A DNA stretch of 6,840 bases from an uncultured Eubacteriales bacterium (GTDB lineage Bacteria; Bacillota; Clostridia; Christensenellales; CAG-917), in assembly GCA_900550855.1 (NCBI GenBank), contig URTQ01000085.1, forward strand, positions 1 through 6,840, written 5' to 3'. Shown piece by piece: positions 1 to 5,363 of this stretch. The position numbers and the translations under genes were made by a program. A model generated the notes under the pieces. It saw nothing but the letters and a program-made list of their open reading frames with translations, was not told where the DNA came from and searched no databases. How positions within the stretch are numbered: position 1 is the stretch's first letter; each line of letters opens with the position of its first letter.

Positions 1-283
1 CGTAGACCCCTCGAAAATCGTCAGGGGCGGCGACAGAGTGGGTCATACCCGAGCAACCGATAGTTTCGACGAGAGCCTCTTGGATAACGCCGTCTTTTAC
101 GTTGAGGGTGAGTTTGCACGCGCCTTGTTGAGGAGCGCACCAACCGATACCGTGAGTAAGACCGCTGATGTCCTTGATTTCTCTTGCTTGCACCCATTTA
201 CCTTCTTCGGGGATAGGGGCGGGACCGTGATTGGGACCCTTTGCAACGCAACACATGTTTTCGACTTCACTTGAATATTGCAT
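1..283 (-). CDS. Iron-sulfur cluster assembly scaffold-like protein, 3' end outside window
   Basis: Partial gene: 94 N-terminal residues are visible and the rest lies beyond the left edge. From memory, the protein closely matches the clostridial 'iron-sulfur cluster assembly scaffold protein' family (NifU/IscU-N-like), which is often next to a GGGtGRT-protein gene. Visible landmarks are GPNHGPAPIPEEGKWV (residues 17-31), ISGLTHGIGWCAPQQGAC (39-56) and ETIGCSGMTHS (73-83). The conserved cysteines C49, C56 and C78 are candidate cluster or metal ligands. The role inferred is transient Fe-S assembly in the cytoplasm. The ATG at 281-283 is preceded by GGAGG (293-297) at 9-nt spacing, a strong ribosome site. 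After residue 86 (bases 1-25) the translation (PDDFRGVY) no longer resembles the family, which I recall as continuing roughly AMASEILPGKT. This may be a frameshift or a poor contig end. Confidence 0.85.
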   Translation of the reverse strand, partial: MQYSSEVENMCCVAKGPNHGPAPIPEEGKWVQAREIKDISGLTHGIGWCAPQQGACKLTLNVKDGVIQEALVETIGCSGMTHSVAAPDDFRGVY

Positions 284-326
284 AGATAATAGCCTCCAAA
301 AAGAGTGTTTTTATATTATTATCGAT

Positions 327-355
327 ATTTTATCATATTGATAATATTTTATCAA
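327..355 (-). promoter_or_regulatory. Promoter of the Fe-S scaffold gene
   Basis: Read on the minus strand there is a -35 box TTGATA (350-355), a 17-bp spacer and a -10 box TAAAAT (327-332). Both boxes are close to the sigma-A consensus. Transcription would start near 320, giving a leader of about 37 nt that includes the strong GGAGG site. The -35 box forms one arm of an inverted repeat, listed separately. Confidence 0.6.
338..355. promoter_or_regulatory. Palindromic operator-like site over the -35 box
   Basis: TTGATAATATTTTATCAA is an inverted repeat (TTGATA-N6-TATCAA) whose right arm is exactly the -35 box of the Fe-S scaffold promoter. The layout resembles a Fur-type box (TGATAAT/ATTATCA arms), but with a 2-bp centre and one mismatch. 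An A/T-rich promoter can produce such palindromes by chance. A repressor sensing iron or redox state would fit the gene, but that is inference. Confidence 0.3.
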
Positions 356-379
356 GAAAATATAATAAAATCGCTTCGA

Positions 380-394
380 CGAATTGCAAATTCG
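380..394. repeat. Small perfect hairpin CGAATT-GCA-AATTCG
   Basis: This is a perfect 6-bp inverted repeat with a 3-nt loop, lying between the end of the flavodoxin/ferredoxin gene and the scaffold promoter. Neither strand has an adjacent run of T, so it is not a convincing Rho-independent terminator. It is the only compact hairpin I see downstream of the PP-loop/flavodoxin unit. That unit may read through toward the scaffold gene or end by another route. Confidence 0.3.
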
Positions 395-451
395 ATATAT
401 TTCCACATTGTTTTTATGCGAAAAACGATTTGCAAACTCGCCTTAAAACGC

Positions 452-1147
452 TTATACGAAGATTTCGACTTTCGCGTTCGGGTCGTAGTGCCGTTTGAGA
501 TAATCGGATAAAATACGACTAAGTTTGAACGAAAGCGCATTATTAGGACAATACGTCACGCATTTCAGACAGCGTATGCAATTCTCGTTTGCAATCCCGT
601 TTTTTATAGCGTTTGCAGGGCATATTTCGCCGCATTTTCCGCAGTCGGTGCAAGAGTCGGTTTTTATTATTTTCACGCCTATTCTGCTACGCAACGACGG
701 CATAAAATTTGCAAAGACATTCTTTTTCGCTCTCGGTATTTTTACGCAATCCACCGCGTTAGATTGCTTGATTTTGGTTATAAGCGGCTTCAAACTCACT
801 TCGTCGTAGCAGTCGTTTACGTCGAGATACGAATGCCCGAACGGAACGTATGCGGCGGCAACGATTTTCGCCTTTACAATCTTTTCGCACTCTTTAAGCA
901 CGTTGCCGTGCGATATCCTGCCGTAAGTCGTAACAAGCGCGATTTTCTCGCATTCCAACGTTTCGAGAAAACGTTTTACGGGTTTCGGAATATTTTGACA
1001 GTACACGGGAAAAACCACGACCGCTGTTTCCGTACGGTCGGGTGCGTTTTTGAATATTTCTTCAAGCGGAAAATCGAGTTCTTGCGCGATATGCGTCGCA
1101 ACTTCTTTCGTGTTTCCGCTTCCGCTGAAATAGTATACTACGCTCAT
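452..1147 (-). CDS. Flavodoxin-ferredoxin fusion protein (EFR1-type)
   Basis: A 231-residue cytoplasmic electron carrier. The N-terminal half is a flavodoxin-like fold whose FMN phosphate loop reads FSGSGNT (residues 7-13). A second conserved stretch, VVFPVYCQNIPKPV (44-57), and TTYGRISHGNV (73-83) fit the flavin-contacting loops. The C-terminal part holds two [4Fe-4S] motifs of the CxxCxxCxxxCP type: C166, C169, C172, C176 and C190, C193, C196, C200. This order (flavodoxin, then bacterial ferredoxin) is that of the EFR1 ferrodoxin family. The physiological partner is unknown for most members. The ATG at 1145-1147 overlaps the TGA of the upstream PP-loop gene as ATGA and has no clear ribosome site of its own, so translation is probably coupled. 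A 36-residue upstream extension is possible but would lie inside the PP-loop gene and is rich in Arg. The inferred role is to supply electrons to the PP-loop enzyme or to its Fe-S cofactor. Confidence 0.88.
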   Translation of the reverse strand: MSVVYYFSGSGNTKEVATHIAQELDFPLEEIFKNAPDRTETAVVVFPVYCQNIPKPVKRFLETLECEKIALVTTYGRISHGNVLKECEKIVKAKIVAAAYVPFGHSYLDVNDCYDEVSLKPLITKIKQSNAVDCVKIPRAKKNVFANFMPSLRSRIGVKIIKTDSCTDCGKCGEICPANAIKNGIANENCIRCLKCVTYCPNNALSFKLSRILSDYLKRHYDPNAKVEIFV

Positions 1148-2526
1148 TTTTCGTCGAGGTATTCGTGAATAAAACGGCACTCGGGCAGTTCTTCGAGGGT
1201 GAAGCCGAGTGAGTTTTTCATTTCGGTTATCGTTTCTTCTCTCGTTCTTCCGCAATTCTTGCTCGAAAGCGAGATTTCGAGGGCAGAGAACGGTATCGTT
1301 TTGCTTTGGCAGTTGTAAAAACGTATGAATTGCGAGCGGTCCTTACATCTTTCGATTTTGCAACTCGTATGCAACGCCTTTTCGTTTGCGTCGGGCGCAA
1401 CCCAGCCGCATTCCTTGACCAAGATATCTTTTACGGCGTTCCAGTCGTACTTTCCGCCGCATATTTCGTCAAAATCGAGATGTACGAAAGCGGGAATATT
1501 GCCCGTCATAGACGAACGCCTTATTGCTCGTTTAAGCGGCGGCAAAAATTCGGGCACTTCGTGCAACGCTTTTGTGACGTTGGTCACCAACTCGTTTTGG
1601 TATCCGCTGAGTTTTACGAGCGGATTGCCGAAGGCAAGTTGCTTTACTGTCATTAGGGATTGAATCTGACCTTGTTTGATGGGCGGTCGCAAAGTGAAAA
1701 TTCGCGTGAGGTTGAACAGGAACGTCAAAAACGGCATATCTGCGAATTTATAGGCGATTGTCGGCGCCATATGGTTGTAGTAAAGTCCGAGCATTTGTAC
1801 GGGCTCGTTGCCTGCAATGAAGTACGGAATTTTGTTGTCTACCATTTCGGGATAGAACAAAACGTATGCAAGGGAAGGACACGCACAAGTGTTGCCCGCA
1901 AGTTCGTAAAGTTTTGCGTAAAACTTCTTCAAATCGGCGTCACTCACTCTGCGCACGACGAATTCCACCGTTTCAAAGTGCTTTTTCGCATTTTCAATGC
2001 TCTGTTTCGCGCCGTCGGATATGTAGGGGATTTCCCACGTCAGCGCAAGTACGCGCAGTTTTTTCACCTTTGCCAGATAGTAGAGCAAAAACGTGGAATC
2101 CTTGCCGCCCGTATAAAAAACGGCAACGTCGAATCTCGATTTTTTAGAGCGCGGAATATCGTCGATAATCGGCAAAATGCTTTTCAGATTCTTTGCTTTT
2201 TCCGCCGTCTGACACATAGGACATCTGCCTTGCTCGTCAAATTCGAGACCGGGGATTATAAAATCGTTTGCAACGCAGTTGGTGCAGAATCTCGCTTCGT
2301 CGAGGCTTTTGGGCGTTTTTCGCAACTCGCGCTCGTCAACCACTTGTTCGCCGACGAGTTTCCCGAGTATTTTTATATCTTCGCTCGACAAATCGCAGGG
2401 CAATTTCTCGATAATTTTGCGTTGTTTTTCGCTTATTTTGACTTTATTTTTGAAAAGTTTATTGCGCAATCCGTAGTATACGAGATTTTTCCCTTCGATT
2501 TTCCACCTGTTTTGCAAACAATACAT
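1144..2526 (-). CDS. PP-loop ATPase (adenine nucleotide alpha hydrolase-like), amidotransferase/thiolase type, with zinc ribbon
   Basis: A 460-residue protein of the PP-loop ATPase superfamily, which adenylates a substrate and then adds nitrogen or sulfur. The P-loop is FYTGGKDSTFLLYYLA (residues 137-152). Before it is a zinc ribbon, CTNC (81-84) and CPMC (102-105). Residues 1-75 form a separate N-terminal segment that resembles a small winged-helix or PqqD-like domain. Further cysteines are CAC (214-216), C356, HTSCKIERC (387-394), C406, C425 and C450. The overall order (CxxC, FDExGxCxxC, GGKDS, then GW, H-SC, and a TREE helix at 428-431) recalls N-acetyl-sugar amidotransferases (PseA/WbpG type), but no glutaminase or glycan gene is nearby. 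The exact substrate is therefore unknown; tRNA or metabolite thiolation is an alternative. The start at 2524-2526 is chosen because AGAGGA (2534-2539) sits 7 nt upstream. A longer reading to 2583 would place the coding start inside the consensus promoter. The gene is the first of a pair with the flavodoxin/ferredoxin gene. Confidence 0.8.
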   Translation of the reverse strand: MYCLQNRWKIEGKNLVYYGLRNKLFKNKVKISEKQRKIIEKLPCDLSSEDIKILGKLVGEQVVDERELRKTPKSLDEARFCTNCVANDFIIPGLEFDEQGRCPMCQTAEKAKNLKSILPIIDDIPRSKKSRFDVAVFYTGGKDSTFLLYYLAKVKKLRVLALTWEIPYISDGAKQSIENAKKHFETVEFVVRRVSDADLKKFYAKLYELAGNTCACPSLAYVLFYPEMVDNKIPYFIAGNEPVQMLGLYYNHMAPTIAYKFADMPFLTFLFNLTRIFTLRPPIKQGQIQSLMTVKQLAFGNPLVKLSGYQNELVTNVTKALHEVPEFLPPLKRAIRRSSMTGNIPAFVHLDFDEICGGKYDWNAVKDILVKECGWVAPDANEKALHTSCKIERCKDRSQFIRFYNCQSKTIPFSALEISLSSKNCGRTREETITEMKNSLGFTLEELPECRFIHEYLDEK

Positions 2527-2554
2527 AACTATATCCTCTCGATTTGATAAAACA

Positions 2555-2583
2555 ATTATAAAATTATATGCTTTATATGTCAA
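2555..2583 (-). promoter_or_regulatory. Perfect consensus sigma-A promoter for the PP-loop/flavodoxin unit
   Basis: On the minus strand TTGACA (2578-2583) and TATAAT (2555-2560) are separated by exactly 17 bp, so both hexamers match the sigma-A consensus without a mismatch. The start of transcription is expected near 2548, giving a leader of about 22 nt that contains AGAGGA. This fixes the coding start at 2526. Such a promoter is expected to be strong unless repressed. Confidence 0.85.
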
Positions 2584-2665
2584 TGCGGTTTTTTCGTCGT
2601 GCGTTTTTTCGGCGGTATAAAACGCACCTGCCGCCGCTTGTCTTTCGATAAGAAAATTTTTAGAT

Positions 2666-2683
2666 ATTTTAGATACCTAAAAT
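2666..2683. promoter_or_regulatory. 18-bp palindrome, possible operator
   Basis: ATTTTAG-ATAC-CTAAAAT is a perfect 7-4-7 inverted repeat, preceded by an extra TTTTAGATA-like half-site (2658-2666). Its TTTAG/CTAAA arms loosely recall DtxR/IdeR-family metal-regulator sites. It lies 83 bp upstream of the -35 box of the PP-loop promoter and 86 bp upstream of the tyrS -35 box. The assignment to a regulator is a guess. Confidence 0.3.
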
Positions 2684-2717
2684 GATTTCAAAAGGTTAGA
2701 ATGCCGATTTTTCAAAT

Positions 2718-2740
2718 CAAGCCGTCTGCTTGTTTTTTTT
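2718..2740 (+). terminator. Weak Rho-independent terminator-like hairpin
   Basis: CAAGC (2718-2722) and GCTTG (2728-2732) form a 5-bp stem with a 5-nt loop, extendable by AAA/TTT across a T-T mismatch, and are followed directly by eight T (2733-2740). No plus-strand gene ends upstream of it. It would serve only a short leader or small RNA starting in the intergenic region. Confidence 0.35.
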
Positions 2741-2768
2741 GAGTAAGGTTTGCCTTTTCAAAAACAAG

Positions 2769-2797
2769 TTGCCAAACCTCAAAAGCATTGTTACAAT
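2769..2797 (+). promoter_or_regulatory. Promoter of tyrS-yigZ-recX
   Basis: TTGCCA (2769-2774) and TACAAT (2792-2797) are separated by 17 bp, a good sigma-A promoter. Transcription would start near 2804 and leave a leader of only about 28 nt. That is too short for a T-box, and I find no T-box core sequence. The -35 box touches an inverted repeat, GGTTTG (2747-2752) / CAAACC (2773-2778), which could be an operator. Confidence 0.65.
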
Positions 2798-2831
2798 CGA
2801 TATACTAAATAATATTAAAGGAATTTATATT

Positions 2832-4043
2832 ATGTCACAAAACGTTATCGACCAACTTCGCGAACGCGGATTGGTTAAACAAGTGGTTTTTGAAGAAGAC
2901 CTCAAAAAGTTGCTCGACGAAGGTCATCAATCCTTCTACATCGGCTTCGATCCAACGGCTGACAGCCTTCACGTCGGTCATTTTATGCAAATGATAGTCG
3001 CAAAGCGTTTGCAAGACGCAGGCCATCGTCCCATCATTCTTATCGGTGGCGGTACTGCAATGGTAGGCGACCCGTCGGGACGTACGGATATGCGCTCGAT
3101 GATGACCAAAGAGACCATTCAGCACAACGTTGATTGCTTCAAGAAGCAAATGGCGAAATTCGTGCGTTTCGAGGGCGAAAACGCGGCGATTCTTGTCAAC
3201 AATGCCGACTGGCTTCTCGACCTCAATTATATCGATTTCTTGCGCGAAGTCGGCGCAAACTTCTCGGTGAACCGTATGCTTACCGCAGAGTGCTACAAGC
3301 AACGCCTTGAAAAAGGACTTACGTTCCTTGAATTCAACTATATGCTTATGCAGTCCTACGACTTTTTGGTGCTCAACCGCAAGTACGGTTGCGTGCTTCA
3401 ATGCGGCGGCGACGACCAATGGTCGAATATGCTTGCAGGCGCGGATCTCATTCGCAGAAAAGAGCAAAAAGACGCGTTTGCAATTACTTTCGGTTTGCTC
3501 ACGACGTCGGAAGGCATAAAGATGGGCAAGACGGCAAAGGGCGCGGTTTGGCTTGACCCCAACAAGACCGCACCTTACGATTTCTTCCAGTACTGGCGCA
3601 ACATCGCGGACGCGGACGTCGAAAAGGTGTTCCGTTTCCTCACGTTCGTGCCGCTTGACGAAATTCAAGAACTCACTCGCTATAACGACGAGCGTATGAA
3701 CAAGGCAAAAGAACGTCTTGCATACGAACTCACCAAGATGGTACACGGCGAAAAAGAAGCCGACGACGCACTTGTAAAGGCACGCGCGGCGTTTTCGGGC
3801 GATAGCGAGAATATGCCGAGCGCAACAATACCGCAAGGTATGACTTCCGTTGCCGACATACTCGTTGCGGTTGCCAAAGTCCCGTCCAAAGGCGAGGCAA
3901 AACGCCTCATTCAAGGTGGTGGCATATCCGTCGACAATCAAAAAGTGACGGACATTATGGCGCAAATCAGCGACAGCCAGATTGCAAACGGTTTTGTCCT
4001 TCAAAAAGGCAAAAAGAATTTCTACAAGGTTACGGTAGAGTGA
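2832..4043 (+). CDS. tyrS: Tyrosyl-tRNA synthetase
   Basis: A class I aminoacyl-tRNA synthetase of 403 residues that charges tRNA-Tyr with tyrosine using ATP, in the cytoplasm as a dimer. The first signature is HVGH (residues 47-50) after YIGFDPTADSL. The tyrosine and tRNA-specificity region is LMQSYDFLVLNRKYG followed by QCGGDDQWSN (190-199). The KMSKS-equivalent loop is KMGKT (230-234). The C-terminal S4-like RNA-binding domain covers about 335-403 (PSKGEAKRLIQGGGISVDN at 351-369). Length is about that expected for the bacterial TyrRS type. The ATG at 2832 has AAAGGAA (2817-2823) 8 nt upstream. A reading frame extending 34 residues further up is rejected because it covers the promoter. The stop codon overlaps the yigZ start, so it is first gene of a three-gene unit. 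Confidence 0.98.
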   Translation: MSQNVIDQLRERGLVKQVVFEEDLKKLLDEGHQSFYIGFDPTADSLHVGHFMQMIVAKRLQDAGHRPIILIGGGTAMVGDPSGRTDMRSMMTKETIQHNVDCFKKQMAKFVRFEGENAAILVNNADWLLDLNYIDFLREVGANFSVNRMLTAECYKQRLEKGLTFLEFNYMLMQSYDFLVLNRKYGCVLQCGGDDQWSNMLAGADLIRRKEQKDAFAITFGLLTTSEGIKMGKTAKGAVWLDPNKTAPYDFFQYWRNIADADVEKVFRFLTFVPLDEIQELTRYNDERMNKAKERLAYELTKMVHGEKEADDALVKARAAFSGDSENMPSATIPQGMTSVADILVAVAKVPSKGEAKRLIQGGGISVDNQKVTDIMAQISDSQIANGFVLQKGKKNFYKVTVE

Positions 4044-4669
4044 AATCTTATCGCTATATAGACGGTGAATACGAAGTGAAAATCGAGATTAAACGCTCGA
4101 TTTTCATTGCCACCGTAAAAGGCGAACTCAACGCCGACGAAGCGGAAGATTTTGTCAAATCCGTGCGTAAAAAGTATCCCGACGCCACGCATAACTGCTA
4201 TGCGTACGTCGGCGACGAACTGGGAAACGTCACGAGATTCAGCGACGACGGCGAGCCGTCGGGTACGGCGGGACAGCCCATACTCGACGTGCTTCGCAAG
4301 CAGAATATCGTCAAAACGGCGATTGTCGTGACGAGATATTTCGGCGGAATCAAACTCGGTGCGGGCGGACTTGTCGGCGCGTATTCTCAAACGGCGGCAG
4401 ACGCCGTGAAGTCGGGCAGAATATCTCAAAAGGTCGAGAGTGCGCTCGTCGAGATTCGCGCGGATTATCCCACTCACGCAACCGTCGAAAAGTATCTTCG
4501 CAAAAGCGGCGTTTTGATTGACGATATAACCTACGACAACGACGTGACGAGCAAAGTCTACGTTGCGCTCGACGACAAAAACGCTTTTATCGAAGGCGTG
4601 AGCGAAGCCTCGCTCGGTCGTGCAAACGTCGTGGACACGGGCGTTGTTTGCTTCAAAAAACTCGGTTAG
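4040..4669 (+). CDS. yigZ: YigZ/IMPACT (UPF0029) family protein
   Basis: A 209-residue protein with an N-terminal UPF0029 domain (about residues 17-125) and a C-terminal DUF1949-like domain (about 135-205). The family signature is seen as FSDDGEPSGTAGQPIL (67-82) and VVVTRYFGGIKLGAGGLVGAY (96-116 region). The bacterial proteins are YigZ in E. coli and YvyE in B. subtilis. Their eukaryotic relative IMPACT regulates the translation kinase GCN2, but the bacterial role is not settled; a translation-linked or nucleic-acid-linked role is suggested. The start is GTG, overlapping the tyrS stop as GTGA, with AAGG (4026-4029) 10 nt upstream. Translational coupling with tyrS is likely. The gap to recX is 39 bp. 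Confidence 0.95.
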   Translation: MKSYRYIDGEYEVKIEIKRSIFIATVKGELNADEAEDFVKSVRKKYPDATHNCYAYVGDELGNVTRFSDDGEPSGTAGQPILDVLRKQNIVKTAIVVTRYFGGIKLGAGGLVGAYSQTAADAVKSGRISQKVESALVEIRADYPTHATVEKYLRKSGVLIDDITYDNDVTSKVYVALDDKNAFIEGVSEASLGRANVVDTGVVCFKKLG

Positions 4670-4708
4670 AACACCGAAAATTCAAATAATTTAACTTTTG
4701 GGTGCATT

Positions 4709-5197
4709 GTGTCGGATTATCCTCTTGACGAAGAAAGAGCCAAAAAGGCTTACGAAACGCTTGTGAAATACCTTGCGGGTTCTGCGCGTTCAGAGCAAGA
4801 ATGTAAGGACAAGTTGTACGACAAAGGCTTTCACAAAGACGAAGTGGATTTTGCTCTTTTCAAAGCGAAAAGTTACAGATACGTCGATGACGAAGAATAC
4901 GTCCGCACGTTTTTGCTGTTCAACAAATCACGCTACGGCGCAAGAAAAATAATCTATAAACTCACAAACGAAAAAGGCGTGGACAAAAACACTGTCGAAA
5001 ACATAGTTTATGACGAAATCGACGACGATTTCGAACTCAAACTTGCCGAAAAGATGGCGAAAAAGTTTGTCAAAACCAAGAAAATCGATGATAAATCGGA
5101 TTCGCAAAAAGTCGGCGCGCATCTTTTCCAAAAAGGTTTCGACTGGCGCATAATCAACAAAGTTATGGCAACGCTTTTCGACGTTTACGAGGACTGA
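4709..5197 (+). CDS. recX: RecX-family regulator of RecA
   Basis: A 162-residue, all-helical, highly charged protein of the RecX family, which binds RecA filaments and modulates recombination and the SOS response. Three helical repeats are visible: LAGSARSEQECKDKLYDKGF (residues 22-41), YVDDEEYVRTF with YGARKIIYKLTNEKGV (58-68, 76-91), and a C-terminal unit ending HLFQKGFDWRIINKVM (138-153). Length fits the family. The start is GTG; only a weak GGGTG lies just upstream, so expression may be low or coupled to yigZ. recA is not in this window. The gene ends the plus-strand unit before a strong terminator. Confidence 0.88.
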   Translation: MSDYPLDEERAKKAYETLVKYLAGSARSEQECKDKLYDKGFHKDEVDFALFKAKSYRYVDDEEYVRTFLLFNKSRYGARKIIYKLTNEKGVDKNTVENIVYDEIDDDFELKLAEKMAKKFVKTKKIDDKSDSQKVGAHLFQKGFDWRIINKVMATLFDVYED

Positions 5198-5251
5198 ATA
5201 TCGAACGTATTGCGTAAAATCTAACGTCCTAATCGAGTTTTATTTGTCTAA

Positions 5252-5280
5252 TTGACCCAAATTCGTTATTTGCTTAAAAA
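5252..5280 (+). promoter_or_regulatory. Candidate promoter downstream of recX
   Basis: TTGACC (5252-5257) and TAAAAA (5275-5280) are spaced by 17 bp. The -35 box matches five of six consensus bases and the -10 box four of six. A transcript from here would start near 5287 and meet the strong terminator at 5337-5363 without crossing a gene. Confidence 0.35.
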
Positions 5281-5286
5281 TCGAAT

Positions 5287-5363
5287 TGCTTTCAAAAACG
5301 AGTAGGCATTAGCCTAAATGTATTGAAAGATCAAAGAAAAAGCACGCAATTTGCGTGCTTTTT
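5287..5363 (+). ncRNA. Candidate small RNA of about 77 nt
   Basis: Following the promoter-like element, the sequence folds as an outer 7-bp stem CTTTCAA (5289-5295) / TTGAAAG (5323-5329), an inner 5-bp stem TAGGC (5303-5307) / GCCTA (5312-5316) with an ATTA loop, and then the terminator hairpin. Promoter, nested hairpin and terminator together are what a small RNA gene looks like. I do not recognise a known RNA family. The same hairpins could instead be part of the recX 3' untranslated region. Confidence 0.3.
5337..5363. terminator. Bidirectional Rho-independent terminator
   Basis: A perfect 12-bp stem, AAAAAGCACGCA (5337-5348) and TGCGTGCTTTTT (5352-5363), closes a 3-nt loop ATT. Each strand ends in a run of five T, so it stops both the recX-side transcript and the convergent mazF transcript. 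The last bases of the stem overlap the mazF stop codon (5362-5364). Confidence 0.92.

Larger units (their letters stand above)
2584..2768. other. Divergent intergenic region with several inverted repeats, no gene
   Basis: No credible coding region is seen between the two divergent promoters. From left to right it holds: a 9-bp perfect stem GTGCGTTTT (2599-2607) / AAAACGCAC (2619-2627), whose loop contains CGGCGG (2610-2615), which is complementary to CCGCCG (2631-2636); a palindrome ATTTTAG-ATAC-CTAAAAT (2666-2683); a short stem CAAGC/GCTTG followed by eight T (2718-2740); and a larger imperfect hairpin, CTTGTTTTT (2729-2737) with AAAAACAAG (2760-2768), which competes with the previous one. 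A weak plus-strand promoter, TTGATA (2544-2549), 17 bp, TATGCT (2567-2572), could transcribe it as a short RNA of about 160 nt. Whether it is transcribed is unknown. Confidence 0.4.

Noticed and set aside
1660..2547. 295-residue open frame antisense to the PP-loop gene
   Set aside because: The opposite strand carries the PP-loop, zinc ribbon and a perfect promoter; this frame shows no family features.
2527..2583. N-terminal extension of the PP-loop protein to an ATG at 2583
   Set aside because: It overlaps the perfect -35/-10 promoter and lacks a ribosome site, while the ATG at 2526 has AGAGGA at 7 nt.
2544..2831. T-box or other known riboswitch in the tyrS upstream region
   Set aside because: I found no T-box core sequence and no layout that I recognise as a described riboswitch class.
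2730..2831. 34-residue N-terminal extension of tyrS
   Set aside because: It covers the promoter and its sequence does not resemble the TyrRS N-terminus; the ATG at 2832 has a good ribosome site.
2835..4004. 389-residue open frame antisense to tyrS
   Set aside because: It lies wholly opposite a clear tyrosyl-tRNA synthetase gene, has no ribosome site and no recognisable domain; it arises from the codon bias of tyrS.
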